64,000 bases of DNA from Oceanisphaera psychrotolerans (GTDB taxonomy: Bacteria > Pseudomonadota > Gammaproteobacteria > Enterobacterales > Aeromonadaceae): NCBI RefSeq assembly GCF_001870485.1, contig NZ_MDKE01000008.1, positions 16,703-80,702 of the forward strand, in the 5' to 3' direction. How positions within the stretch are numbered: position 1 is the first letter of the stretch; every line of letters begins with the position of its first letter. This document shows, piece after piece, positions 48,294 to 59,979 of this stretch. Below the pieces are notes generated by a model. It had not been told where the DNA came from. It did no database searches and saw only the letters and a list, made by a program, of their open reading frames with translations. The translations under genes were made by a program, and so were the position numbers.

Positions 48294-51200
48294 TTACTCG
48301 GATGCCGCGATCAGGCTGGCGTTGCCGCCGGCTGCCGTGGTGTCGACACAGAGGTGGCGTTCGATCACGAAACGCTCGGGCGCATCCTGACCGGTCAGCA
48401 ACGGCAACAGGGCACCATCACGTCGCGACAGGGCGACACGGTATTGCCGCAGCGTCGGCTCGGCAGCCGCGCTGACCACCGCCTCGAATCCACCCACGGT
48501 TTCCAGAGCGGCAGGCTGCAACAGACCATCCAGCCCCAGCACCGGCACACCGGTCGCGCCGGCCAGGGCCGCTTGTGCTCCCGGCGCGACCACGACCACA
48601 CCATTGCCCTGCGACAAGGCGATGCCGGCCTGCTTCATGGCCGAGGCCAGATCCGGGCCCAGACAGAGCACGACACCACGAGGACGGCAGGACAGTCGGT
48701 TCAGCTCCCCGGTCGGTCCCGGCATCTCTTCCGGAGTGGCATCGAGGGCCGCGGGCACGGCACCAAAGACGGTCTGCAGCCGCGCCGCCCGATCCCGGGC
48801 CACGGACCATGCCCGCACGTCCAGCTGGGTGATCGCACGCTGCAGCTGATCCGCAGTCACCGATTCTGCCCCGGCGACGTCCACCGCTGCCGCCGCGTCG
48901 GACTTCATGAAGCGGCGTACATACTGGGGACCACCCGCTTTCGGACCGGTGCCCGACAGGCCCTCGCCACCAAAGGGCTGGGAACCGACGATGGCGCCGA
49001 TCTGGTTGCGGTTGACGTAGATGTTGCCCACCTTGACCCGGTTGACGATGCGCTCAACCCGCTTGTCGACCCGGGTATGCAGGCCAAAGGTCAGGCCGAA
49101 GCCCTGGGCGTTGATCTGATCGACCACCTGCTCGATCTCGTCCGCCTCGAAGGTAGCCACGTGCAGCACCGGCCCGAAGATTTCCTCTTTCAGTTCATGG
49201 ATGCCTTCCAGTCTGATCACCGTCGGTGCCACAAAGCGCCCTTCGGCCGGTACCGGCAACTGCTTGAGCACCCGTCCCATGGCGGCGAATTTCTTGCAAT
49301 GCGCTTCGATACCCTGCTTGGCATTGTCGTCGATCACCGGGCCCACATCGGTAGACAGCAACCAGGGATCATCCACCCGCAGCTCGTCCATGGCGCCGTA
49401 CAGCATCTCCAGCAGGTGATCGGCGATGTCCTTCTGCACATAGAGCATGCGCAGGGCGGAACAACGCTGACCGGCACTCTGGAACGAGGACGCCAGTACA
49501 TCGCGTATCACCTGCTCCGGCAGGGCGGTGGAGTCCACGATCATGGCGTTCAGACCACCGGTTTCGGCCACCAGAGGTGCGTCCGGTGCCATTGACTCGG
49601 CCATCACCTTGTTGATGTGCTGGGCCGTGGCGGTAGAACCGGTAAAACAGACACCGGCAATACGGGGGTCCGAGGTCAGCGCCGCACCGACCGTGCTGCC
49701 GCTGCCGGGCAGCAGCTGAATGGCACCCTTGGGGATACCGGCTTCATGCATCAGCTCGACTGCACGGGTGGCGATCAGCGCGGTCTGACCGGCCGGCTTG
49801 GCGATAACGGCATTGCCTGCCGCCAGCCCCGCCAGTACCTGACCGGCAAAAATCGCCAGCGGGAAGTTCCAGGGCGAAATACAGGCAATGACACCACGCC
49901 CGGCACCGAACTCCTGGTTGCGTACCGCTTCGTTCGGATAGTAACGGGCAAAATCGACGGCTTCGCGAATTTCGGCCACGCCATCGAGCAGGCTCTTGCC
50001 CGCTTCGCGGGTCGCCAGGGCGAACAGCTCGTGAACATGCTCTTCAAACAGGTCGGCTACACGGCGAATGCGGCTGGCCCGCTCCTCCACCGACAGGGCA
50101 GACCAGACCTGGAAGCCGGCTTGCGCTTCGCGGATGGCGCCTTCGATATCTTCTTTAGAAGCCTGGGTGACGTGACCCACCAGATCAGACGGTTTGGCCG
50201 GGTTGCGCACTTCCTGTACCTCGCCGCCCTGCACTTCGCAGGCCAGCACGGGACCACCGGTCCACTGATGGCGCTTGAAGCGGCCACGCCCCTCTTCGAT
50301 GGCGGCCACTTCCACCGGGTCGGTAATGTCCCAGCCCTTGGCATTGAGGCGCTCGGCACCATAGAGATCGGCCGGACGGGCAATGGTCTTGCTCGACACG
50401 GCATCGCCCATGGCGGCGACGGTATCGAAGGGGTCGCGAGCGATGTCTTCGGGCTGGATACGGGTATCGACAATCTGGTTGACGAAGGAGCTGTTGGCAC
50501 CGTTTTCCAGCAGGCGGCGTACCAGATAGGCCAGCAGATCCTGGTGGGCACCCACGGGGGCGTAGATGCGGCAGCGCGTTCCCTGTTTGGTGAGCACCGC
50601 ATCATGCAGCGATTCGCCCATGCCGTGCAGACGCTGGAATTCGAAGCAGTCCCGACCCTGAGCCAGTTCCAGAATGGCCGATACCGAGTGGGCATTGTGG
50701 GTCGCAAACTGGGGATAGATGCGATCGGTCATGCCCAGCAGTTTTCTGGCGCAGGAAATGTAGGACAGATCGCTGTTGACCTTGCGGGTGAAGACCGGGA
50801 AATCCTTCAGGCCCATCACCTGGGCACGCTTGATCTCCGCATCCCAGTAGGCGCCTTTGACCAGACGTACCATGATGCGTCGATCCAGCTTTTCGGACAG
50901 TGCATACAGCCAGTCAAGCACATGGGCAGCCCGCTTGCCGAAGGCCTGTACCACGACACCAAAGCCGTCCCAGCCCGCCAGCGAAGGATCGGACAGCACC
51001 GCCTCGATCACATCCAGAGACAGATCCAGGCGATCGGCTTCTTCCGCATCGATATTGAAGCCCATGTTGGCGGCCTTGGCCTGTCTGGCCAGTTCCAGCG
51101 CCCGGGGCACCAGCTCGTTCATGACCCGCTCTTGCTGGCCGAATTCGTAGCGGGCATGCAGTGCCGACAGCTTGACCGAAATCCCCGGGTTCTTGCGAAT

Positions 51201-51905
51201 TTCCTGGTGTACACAGTGCGGTGCCAGGGACTTGATGGCATCGGAATAGGCACGGTGATAGCGCAGCGCATCCGCGTCGGTGCGAGCCGCCTCCCCCAGC
51301 ATGTCGTAGGAGTAGGTATAGCCCCGCGATTCATAGCTCTTCGCGCGCTTGAGTGCTTCCTCGATGTTGCGGCCCAGCACGAACTGGCGTCCCATTTCCT
51401 TCATGGCCTGAGCCACGGCAGTGCGCACCACGGGCTCGCCGAGGCGCTTGACCATGCCACGCAGGGTGCTGGTCAGCCCTTTCCGGTCGACCGGCGAGAG
51501 CAGCTTGCCGGTTACCAGCAGTGCCCAGGTGGAGCTGTTGATCAGCGATGAGCCGGAACGGCCACGGTGCTCGGCCCAGTTGCCGGATGAAATCTTGTCT
51601 TCGATAAGCTCGTCGATGGTGCTCTTGTCCGGTACCCGCAGCAGGGCTTCGGCCATACACATCAGCGCCACGCCTTCCTTGGTCGTCAGGCCGTACTGGG
51701 CCAGAAACTTTTCCATGATGGTGGGCGTGGAGTTGGCACGCACATCTTTAACCAGCTCGATCGCCCGAGCGGAGATGTTGGCACGCTCAGTGGGGGATAC
51801 CTGCGCACTGGCCGCCAACGCCTTGACGACGGTGGCTTCATTTGCCAGATAGTTGCTACGCATCTGTTCCCGGCTGGACGCCATCGATTGTGCTTGTTCT
51901 TTCAT
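48294..51905 (-). CDS. putA: Bifunctional proline dehydrogenase/L-glutamate gamma-semialdehyde dehydrogenase PutA
   Basis: Protein of 1203 residues oxidising proline to glutamate in two steps. An N-terminal arm/dimerisation segment (about 1-140) leads to the FAD proline dehydrogenase barrel (about 170-480, GFNIDAEEADRLDLSLD, RLVKGAYWDAEIKRAQ, PQFATHNAHSV). The NAD aldehyde dehydrogenase follows (about 560-1020, SPWNFPLAIFAGQ, ETGGLNAMI, catalytic Cys in SAGQRCSALRM). A C-terminal ~170-residue extension ends the protein. It lacks the ribbon-helix-helix DNA-binding domain of E. coli PutA, so it should not repress its own genes. The PutR-like Lrp protein at 57294 may regulate instead. Confidence 0.96.
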   Translation of the reverse strand: MKEQAQSMASSREQMRSNYLANEATVVKALAASAQVSPTERANISARAIELVKDVRANSTPTIMEKFLAQYGLTTKEGVALMCMAEALLRVPDKSTIDELIEDKISSGNWAEHRGRSGSSLINSSTWALLVTGKLLSPVDRKGLTSTLRGMVKRLGEPVVRTAVAQAMKEMGRQFVLGRNIEEALKRAKSYESRGYTYSYDMLGEAARTDADALRYHRAYSDAIKSLAPHCVHQEIRKNPGISVKLSALHARYEFGQQERVMNELVPRALELARQAKAANMGFNIDAEEADRLDLSLDVIEAVLSDPSLAGWDGFGVVVQAFGKRAAHVLDWLYALSEKLDRRIMVRLVKGAYWDAEIKRAQVMGLKDFPVFTRKVNSDLSYISCARKLLGMTDRIYPQFATHNAHSVSAILELAQGRDCFEFQRLHGMGESLHDAVLTKQGTRCRIYAPVGAHQDLLAYLVRRLLENGANSSFVNQIVDTRIQPEDIARDPFDTVAAMGDAVSSKTIARPADLYGAERLNAKGWDITDPVEVAAIEEGRGRFKRHQWTGGPVLACEVQGGEVQEVRNPAKPSDLVGHVTQASKEDIEGAIREAQAGFQVWSALSVEERASRIRRVADLFEEHVHELFALATREAGKSLLDGVAEIREAVDFARYYPNEAVRNQEFGAGRGVIACISPWNFPLAIFAGQVLAGLAAGNAVIAKPAGQTALIATRAVELMHEAGIPKGAIQLLPGSGSTVGAALTSDPRIAGVCFTGSTATAQHINKVMAESMAPDAPLVAETGGLNAMIVDSTALPEQVIRDVLASSFQSAGQRCSALRMLYVQKDIADHLLEMLYGAMDELRVDDPWLLSTDVGPVIDDNAKQGIEAHCKKFAAMGRVLKQLPVPAEGRFVAPTVIRLEGIHELKEEIFGPVLHVATFEADEIEQVVDQINAQGFGLTFGLHTRVDKRVERIVNRVKVGNIYVNRNQIGAIVGSQPFGGEGLSGTGPKAGGPQYVRRFMKSDAAAAVDVAGAESVTADQLQRAITQLDVRAWSVARDRAARLQTVFGAVPAALDATPEEMPGPTGELNRLSCRPRGVVLCLGPDLASAMKQAGIALSQGNGVVVVAPGAQAALAGATGVPVLGLDGLLQPAALETVGGFEAVVSAAAEPTLRQYRVALSRRDGALLPLLTGQDAPERFVIERHLCVDTTAAGGNASLIAASE

Positions 51906-52122
51906 CCGACCTACTCCCTTGGTGTATGTAGTCTTGTTGTCGCCATTCTACCCACAAACAGAGAGTCATATTTCCTATATTAAATTAGCTAACATTGCTT
52001 TATGACCATTTATCGATTCCATTTTTTAACTTTTTACCAGCAGAATATAAATAACAGGAAAATCGACTAACCCAGCTATCCGAAGCCAGATCCGGCAAGG
52101 CACGGCACGCCATGCCTGGCGC

Positions 52123-52164
52123 ACAAAAAAATGACCCCGTCACGGTCATGCGTCGACGGGGTCA
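52123..52164 (-). terminator. Terminator after gdhB
   Basis: On the minus strand TGACCCCGTC / GACGGGGTCA (10-bp stem, 13-nt loop) followed by T8. The rest of the putA-gdhB gap (51906-52120) is AT-rich near the putA start, as expected for a promoter, with no gene seen. Confidence 0.88.
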
Positions 52165-52189
52165 GGTGCCACGGGGAAATGATGCGTCG

Positions 52190-55100
52190 CTATGCCAGTT
52201 CGAGCAACACACTCAGGGCGACGGAGAACACCGCACAATCGGTGATTTTCGTCCTCTGTACTTCCGCCAGGGTCTGGTGCCAACGAGTCAGCAGCGGGGC
52301 CTGTCGCTGGAACCAGCGCGCCAGCCAGTCCGACACGTCCGGGGCCTCCTGATCCTCCTTGCCCATGTCGATAACGCCCTGAGTCAGGCCTCGCAACTGA
52401 TGATCGAGCTCGTTTCGATAACTGCTGACCGCCAGCGATTGCCAGTGATTGGTCGCGGGAAAGGCCAGTATCTGTCGATCGAGCCAGACCAGATTGAGCT
52501 TCTCTCCCAGGGTGAAATACACCGACGCCACCTCGACGATCCCCACTTCCCGGTGACGGGCAATGTCGATAATATCCAGCAGCCAGTACTGACTTTCGGC
52601 CGAGGCGCAGTAGGCCGCCAGCAGCTCCGGCACCTTCTGCTCGCAATAGCGCCCGAATTTTTCCTGCCAACGATCCTGCGGCACAATCCGGCCCAGTTGC
52701 TCCACACTGGCCACGGCGTCGCTCAGGGCGCCTCGATAGGCCTCGATGCACCCGGCCAGGTCCAGATCATAACGACGATAACGCAACACCCAGTAGCTTC
52801 CCCGCCTGACCAGCCGGATCAGATCTCTCATCATGTCGATCTGGGTCGCGACCGGTACCTGACCATCCAGCGCCTCGATGGCATCCCAGTGTCCGGCAAT
52901 GCCGAACACGTCCCGGACAATCAGGTAGGCCGCCGCAATCTGTGCGAAGTCAGCGCCGGTTGCGGTACGCACACTGTGTACAAAGGTGATGCCCATGCGA
53001 TTGACCAGATCATTGGCTATCTGGGTGGCGGTGATTTCCCGCCGCAGACGGTGGCTGCTCAATGCATCCGGAAACCGGTCCTGCAACTGCCGGGGAAAGG
53101 CGGTAACGAGTTCCTGCGAAAACCAGGGATCCTCCGTCAGCCAGGAATCAGCCAGCGCCTGTTTAAGTTCTATCTTGGCGTAGGAAATCAGCACCGACAG
53201 TTCCGGCCGGGTCAGCCCCTGTCCCTGCTCCTTGCGGTGTAGCAGTTCCTTGTCGGAGGGCAAAAACTCCAGAGTGCGATCCAGCCTGCCGGCACTTTCC
53301 AGGCTGCGCATCAGGCGCATATGTTCATCGACCGATTCGCTGGAGAACGCATCGGCAATATTCAGAGCCTGGGCCTGCCGATAGTTGTTGTTCAGCACCA
53401 GCCGGGCCACCTCATCCGTCATCTCGCGCAGCAGTTGATTACGCTGTTTAAGGGTCATGTCGCCCTGCTGTACCAGTTCGTTCAGCAGGATCTTGATATT
53501 CACTTCATGATCGGAACAGTCCACCCCGCCGGCATTATCGATAAAGTCGGTGTTGGCCGCCCCTCCACCGAGGGCAAATTCGATACGTCCCCGCTGGGTG
53601 GCCCCCAGGTTGCCCCCTTCTCCCAGTACCCGGCACCGCACGTCCTGACCATCGACCCGCAGCCCGTCATTGGCCTTGTCACCCACCATCTCGTGGCTTT
53701 CGACCGTCGCCTTGATATAGGTACCAATGCCGCCATTCCAGATCATGTCGACGGGCGCCTTCAGCAGCGCGCTGATCAGTTCGTTGGGCGTCAGGCGGTC
53801 CGCCTCGATCGCGAAGGCCGACTGCATTTGTGGGCTGATCTCAACCCATTTGGCACTGCGTGAAAAGACGCCGCCGCCCTCGCTGATCAGCGAAGTGTCG
53901 TAATCGCTCCAGGACGAACGGGATAACCCGAACAACCGTTGCCTTTCGGTGAACGAACGGCCGACATCGGGCGCGGGATCGACAAAGATATGCTGATGGT
54001 TGAACGCGGCCACCAGCGCGATGGACTCGGACAACAGCATGCCATTGCCGAACACATCGCCTGCCATGTCTCCGATGCCGATCACCGAAAACCGCTCGTT
54101 CTGGGTGTCGAGACCACGCTCGTGAAAATGTCGCTTCACCGACTCCCAGGCACCACGGGCGGTAATCCCCATTTTCTTGTGGTCATAGCCCTGGCTGCCG
54201 CCCGAGGCGAAGGCATCGCCCAGCCAGAAGCCGTATTCGTCGGAGATGTCATTGGCGATATCGGAAAACGTCGCCGTCCCCTTGTCGGCCGCCACCACCA
54301 GATAGGGATCATCCCCATCATGCCGCACCACTCCGGCGGGCGGCCGGGTCTCGCCCCCCACCAGGTTATCGGCCAGATCCAGCAGCCCGCGAATGTAGGT
54401 GCGGTAGCAGGCCTGTCCTGCCGCCAGGACCGCTTCACGCCCGCCGGAGGTGGGGGGCTGCTTCACGATAAAGCAGCCTTTGGCCCCCACCGGGACGATC
54501 ACCGAGTTCTTGACCTGCTGCGCCTTGACCAGCCCCAGCACCTCGGTCCGGTAGTCTTCCATCCGGTCGGACCAGCGGATCCCTCCCCTGGCCACCTTGC
54601 CCGAGCGCAGGTGAACCCCTTCCATCTGCGGCGAATAGACAAACACCTCGAACATCGGCCTGGGCTGCGGAATATCCGGAATTGTCTGGGGATCAAGTTT
54701 GAAGGAAAAATACTCTTTCGGCTCCCCATCGGCCTTCCGTTGATAATAGTTGGTGCGAATGGTGGCCCGGATCAGCATCAGGAAACGGCGCAGGATACGA
54801 TCATCATCCAGGCTGTCTACCCGATCCAGTTCCTCCTGGATCTGCTGTTCGATGTGTTGCGCCGCCTCCTGACGTTGCTCGTCCGCCGTGTCTGCCGGTT
54901 CGAAACGTGCCTGGAACAGTGCAACCAGCAGGCGGGTCACGGCAAGATGACGCACCAGGGTGTCGGCCAGGAAGGGCTGGCTGAAGCCGAAGCGGAGTTG
55001 CTTGCTGTAGCGGGCATAGGCACGCAGCAGCGCGACCTCTCGCCAGCCCAGTCCGGCCCCCAGGATCAAGTGATTGAACGAGTCATTTTCTGCCCCTCCC

Positions 55101-57018
55101 GTCCAGATCTTGCTGAAGGCGTCCTGGATTAGGCCATAGACCACCTGACGCTCCGCCTCGGTGTCCGGCGTCTTGCAACTGACCTTGACGTCGCTGATCC
55201 AGTACTGCCTGTCATCACGGCGCTGAACCACATAGGGATGCTCCGCCAGAACCCGCATTCCCAGATTTTCCAGCAGCGGGATCACATCGGACAGCACCAG
55301 ATGAGCATCCTGGGTGTACAGCTTGAACTTCAGCCCCTGCGCCATCGGATCAATGGATTGATAGAAGCGCATGGCGATGTCGCGCCCCGGCGCCAGCTGT
55401 TCCATATGCTGTATGTCGCAGACCCCGTTGGCGGGAGAAAAATGTTCCTTGTATACCGACGAGAAGGCCCGGCTGAACAGGTTGGCGAAACGATTGCCCG
55501 CCTCCTCGCCGCATACCTCGACCAGATTGGACTTCAAATCGCCTTCCCACGAGCGGGACGCCGCCATTACGCGGGCTTCAATCGCAGCAATGTCGGGCAC
55601 CTGCTGCGCTTCCGGCTCCACATACAGCACGAAGTGAGCCCGGAACAGCACCGAATCCGGCAACGCGGCAGACATCTCCACATCCACGGCACCAAGACCA
55701 TCGACCAGGATCTGCTGCACTTTCTCGCGCAAGGCTGTGTTGAACAGATCCCGTGGCACATAGTAGAGGCAGGAGTAATAACGCCCGCCCTTGTCCGCCC
55801 TGATAAACAGCGAGGCCTTGCGGCGTTCCTGCAGGTTGAAGATGCCCATGGCCAACTCCTGCAATTCGTCGGTACTCGCCAGCAGGATCTCGTCGCGGGG
55901 CATGTCTTTCAGGATCTGGCTGACCCGCTTAAAGCTGTGTCCGCCGGGTTCAAACCCGGAATGCGCCAGTACCGCCGCTATCCTGTGACGGATCAACGGG
56001 ATCTGCTCCGGCTCATGGCTATAGACAGTGGAGGTATAAAGCCCGACGAGACGGTGTTCGCCAATCGTCTTTCCGTCAGCATCCAGCCGCTTGATGACCA
56101 CGACGTCCCGGTAACCGGGCCGATGCACTCTGGAGCGGTGGCTGTCCTTGGCAAAATCGATCAGCGCGGGGAGTACCGCATCGTGAGTCCATTCGCTTTC
56201 TTGCTGGCGACGAGAGGAGCTCTCGCACCGCATGACTCCGAGGCAATCTCCGGGCCTGAGCATGAGCTGCGCCGTCTCCCGCTCGCCGTCAAGCTGCCAG
56301 GCTGATAGCCGAGAAAGATAAAATGATCATCCAGCAGCCAGTCGAGGAACCGATTGATTTCTTCCCGCTGCTCCTTATCCCCCTGCGCCGCCCCCTGACG
56401 AAGTTCCTGCTGGATAAGCCCAAGCTGTTCGCGCATCTCGATATGGTCATCCACCGCCATTCTGACCTCGGCCAGCACCTCCACCAGCGCCTCGCGGATC
56501 ACCCGGAGACTGTCAGGATCGGTATGACGGTCGACCTCGAGGTGAATCACCGACTCCGCCTGCATCCGCTCTTCGCCGGCGGCCGTCGCCTTCAGCTCCA
56601 GCAACTGACCGTCCTGGTCACGCCTGACCTTGATGACACAGTTGCTGATGGAATGGATCGCCAATTCCTGCCGGTTCAGTTCCACTCGCACCGAATCCAC
56701 CAGAAAAGGCATGTCCAGCACATGAACCCGGATCACCGTATGGCCCGAATGCCAGCCGTGCTGCTCGACGTTAGGGTTGAACACTTCAACCTTCGCCTCG
56801 GTGGCATCGAAGGCCTGGATGGTTTTCCAGTACGACAGGACGGTAGCGTAGAGATGATCGATGCTGGAGGCGCTCAGCTCCTCGGGAGCCGATACGCGGT
56901 AAAACTGTCGTGAGAACTCAATCAGAGATGATGCATGGTGAGGGTCCAGACTGGTTCGGAACGCATCAGCCAGTTGATCCAGCACCGTTTGCTTGGATGG
57001 GATTCGAATATCGAGCAT
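52190..57018 (-). CDS. gdhB: NAD-specific glutamate dehydrogenase, large (180 kDa) type, reading frame interrupted
   Basis: Large NAD-GDH that converts glutamate to 2-oxoglutarate and ammonia. After repair it is 1609 residues, the normal size of this family (Pseudomonas and Streptomyces type). It has N-terminal regulatory ACT-like regions, a central catalytic domain (about 700-1200, with KGCFIVKQPP and VGDKANDGLRVDG-type blocks) and a helical C terminus. The frame breaks at 56300: minus-strand CAGCCTGGCAG lacks one C, which would give YQPWQLDGERETAQL. ATG 57018 has TTGGAGA upstream. It stands next to the PutR-like regulator and near putA, forming a proline-to-2-oxoglutarate route. Probably a sequence error. 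Confidence 0.92.
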
Positions 57019-57198
57019 GAGAAAATATCTCCAAACAAGGTCAGTGGTTTTATTCTAGTGATGAATTGCCCGGGCCTGCGGCAGACCTGTAAACCCGTAG
57101 CAGCCGGATGAAATGCCCCAGGCGTCCTCCGGCCGGTGATCCACGCAACATCTGGCCTCACCTCACCGCTTGAAACATCCTGACATTGTACCGAAGAG

Positions 57199-57243
57199 CC
57201 AATAGTCTATTTCACCAATAAAAAAACATATGTAGACTATTGG
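57199..57243. promoter_or_regulatory. Inverted repeat in the gdhB/lrp divergent promoter region
   Basis: CCAATAGTCTA, 23-nt AT-rich spacer, TAGACTATTGG: 11 bp perfect. It is followed by a further partial copy (ATATTGG) at ~57260. Lrp/AsnC proteins bind arrays of such dyads, so this is a good candidate operator for the adjacent regulator acting on gdhB and itself. Confidence 0.6.
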
Positions 57244-57293
57244 AATATATTTAAACAACATATTGGAAATAAAAACTAAAAATGGCGGCAACA

Positions 57294-57746
57294 ATGGGAA
57301 ATTTGGATAGAGCAGACCTGCAGATCATCAAGGAACTCCAGGAAGATGCCCGGATGACACTCACCGAGCTGGCTTCCCGCGTCGGCCTGTCGAAGACCCC
57401 CTGCCAACTGAGGATGCGCCGGCTCGAGGAACAGGGGTATATCACCGGTTATACGGCGCTGGTCGATCATGGCAAGCTCGGCCTGAATCATATCGCCTTT
57501 GTCCAGGTCACCCTCAACGATACCAGCAGCAAGGCCCTGACCGCCTTTAACAAGGCCGTCCGCAAGATCGGAGAAGTCGAGCAGTGCCACATGATCGCCG
57601 GTGGCTACGACTACCTGCTGAAGATACGCACCAGAGACATGGTCTCTTACCGTACTGTGCTGGGAGAAAAACTCTCCACCCTGCCGCATGTGGTGCAAAC
57701 CAGCACCTTCGTGGTCATGGAAAGTGTGAAGGATCTCGGCCTGTAG
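57294..57746 (+). CDS. Lrp/AsnC-family regulator, PutR-like
   Basis: Protein of 150 residues. The N-terminal winged HTH (LDRADLQIIKELQEDARMTLTELASRVGLSKTPCQLRMRRLEEQG) is followed by the RAM ligand-binding domain (about 65-145, with CHMIAGGYDYLLKIRTRDM). The tail LPHVVQTSTFVVMESVKD strongly resembles PutR, the Lrp-type proline-responsive activator of putA in alphaproteobacteria. The frame also offers ATG 57282. It is divergent from gdhB. Control of putA and gdhB by this protein is an inference from context and similarity. Confidence 0.85.
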   Translation: MGNLDRADLQIIKELQEDARMTLTELASRVGLSKTPCQLRMRRLEEQGYITGYTALVDHGKLGLNHIAFVQVTLNDTSSKALTAFNKAVRKIGEVEQCHMIAGGYDYLLKIRTRDMVSYRTVLGEKLSTLPHVVQTSTFVVMESVKDLGL

Positions 57747-57775
57747 GCACGACCCTTCACCTGATCCCCAGGCAT

Positions 57776-57807
57776 GAAAAAGCGGGAAGTCGATGTCGAC
57801 TTCCCGC
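57776..57807 (-). terminator. Terminator after speA
   Basis: On the minus strand a 12-bp stem (GCGGGAAGTCGA / TCGACTTCCCGC) with a tight loop followed by T5; the plus direction lacks a T run. Confidence 0.83.
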
Positions 57808-57840
57808 CTGGCATTTACCGCTTACGTTTTACGGCGTAGC

Positions 57841-59744
57841 TTAAAGCTCTTCTTCCAGATAGGTATAACCTTCCAGACCGGCCGACAGTTCTTTCAGCAG
57901 CATGGCACGGGTTTCTTCATCCAGGTCCGGCTGATTCACCAGCACCTCGTAACGGGCATTGATCACCGACGGGTCGATGTCCACATAACGCAGCATGTCG
58001 GCCACGGTGCTGCCAGCTTTCACGTTATTGACCACCACCTTGCCCTGCTCGTCCACCGACACTTCCGCACTATGGGTATCGCCGAACAGGTTGTGCATGT
58101 CGCCCAGAATCTCCTGATAGGCGCCCACCAGGAAAAAGCCAGATACTGGGGCTGGCCGGGCACAAACTCGGGCATCGGCAGCGTGGTTTCCACCCCCTGG
58201 CCATCGACGTACTGATCGATGGCGCCGTCGGAGTCACAGGTGATATCGAGGATCACCGCGCGACGGGTCGGCGCCCGGTCCAGGCCATCCAGCGGCAGCA
58301 CCGGGAAGATCTGATCGATACCCCAGGCATCGGGCAGGGACTGGAACAGGGAGAAGTTGACGAAACACTTGTCCGCCAGCTTCTCGTTCAGCTCGTCGAT
58401 AATGGGTCTGTGCGCCCGGTTCACCGTATCCAGCCGTGACTTGATGCCCAGACAGATGTTGAGGTGCATTTCCTCGGCCCAGGCCCGGTCTTCCAGCGTC
58501 ATCAGACCCATGTTGTACTGCTGGTGCACATCGGCCAGCTCGGCCACGGTATCGTGGTAGATTTCGAGCAGCGGCGGATCTTCCCGGCACAGATCTTCCC
58601 AGGTTTCCCAGATGTTCTGCAGCAGGAAGGCGGCGTCATCTGCCGGCGCCGTCGCCGGCTGGGGTTTGGCCGACTCGGTGCTGATCACATCGGCCACCAG
58701 CATGGCATGGTGCGCGGTGATGGCCCGGCCGGATTCACTGATGATCAGCGGATAAGGCAGGTCGAATTCGCGGCACACATTACCGATGCCCCACACCACG
58801 TTGTTGGCGTATTCACGCAGGTTGTAGTTGGCCGAGCAATAGCTCTGCGAACGGGTACCTTCGTAATCCACGCCCAGACCGCCGCCCACATCGACGATAT
58901 CGACCGGGACCCCCATGCGGCGCAGCTCGCCGTAGAAACGGCCACATTCACGTACGCCTTTCTGGATATCGCGGATATTGGCAATCTGGGATCCCAGATG
59001 GAAATGCAGCAGCTGCAACCAGTCCAGGCAGTCCGCATCGCGCAACTGCTTGACCAGGTTCAACACCTGCGCCGCACTCAGACCAAACTTGGACTTTTCG
59101 CCACCACTGGACTGCCATTTACCGGCCCCCTGAGAGGCCAGCCGGGCGCGTACACCCAGACGAGGCGCCACATTGAGGCGCTGAGCCTCTTCCATCACCA
59201 TGGTCAGCTCGGACAGCTTCTCGATGACGATATACACCTGATGGCCCATCTTGGTGCCCAACAGCGCCAGGCGGATATATTCCTTGTCCTTATAACCGTT
59301 ACAGACGATCACCGACTCGGTTTCATGGCTGTGCGCCAGCACCGCCAGCAACTCCGGCTTGGAACCCGCTTCCAGGCCCAGCCGCGGCTTGTCTTTATAT
59401 GCCTTGGTCACCGCATCCAGCACACCGCGCTGCTGATTCACCTTGATCGGGTAAACGGTCAGGTAATCACCTTCGTAGCCATAATCCTCGATGGCACCGT
59501 TGAAGGCATTGAACAGGGCATCGATACGGCTTTTGATAATATCGGGGAAGCGCAGCAGCACCGGAGCGGCGTAACCTTCTGCCTTGAGCTGCTCGACCAC
59601 TTCGGACAAGACCACTTTTGCCTCGGGGCGGGTTTTATCGGGGGTGACGACGACCCGACCCTGATCGTCCAGATGAAAAAAACCGGCACCCCAGTAAGGC
59701 AGGTTATACACCTTTAGTGCGTCGTTTGCGGACCATTCAGCCAT
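57841..59744 (-). CDS. speA: Biosynthetic arginine decarboxylase SpeA, reading frame interrupted
   Basis: PLP enzyme that decarboxylates arginine to agmatine, the first step to putrescine; 634 residues after repair, normal for SpeA. Visible blocks are [15 protein letters not shown] (PLP Lys), [67 protein letters not shown] and the C-terminal [18 protein letters not shown]. The frame breaks in a T run on the coding strand (58133-58137): five T are present where six are needed to read [11 protein letters not shown]. The frame is open to 60056, but ATG 59744 ([19 protein letters not shown]) has GGGGA upstream. Probably a sequence error. Confidence 0.93.
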
Positions 59745-59979
59745 ATTCTTTGTCCCCTTTATGTGTAAGGGCCATAGAAGATCCGGACCTGGATAAGGCC
59801 CGGTACGATAATTGTTTGACGCTCCGAGGGTATCGGGCGCCCGGCGCTTCAGCAAGCCCGACCGTGACAAGGCGTTCATGATATCCACGGCCTTCGACAT
59901 GGCTTGTCCTGAAAATCGGGGGGCGAGTGTACACACAGAGCCGGGCGCTGACCAGAGCGTGCAACCGCTTGCGGCCATT

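Noticed and set aside
49617..51551. Open frame of 644 codons antisense to putA, and 640 codons antisense to fadE (43619-45541)
   Set aside because: Both are reverse-strand shadows of well-identified enzymes, with no ribosome site or recognisable family.
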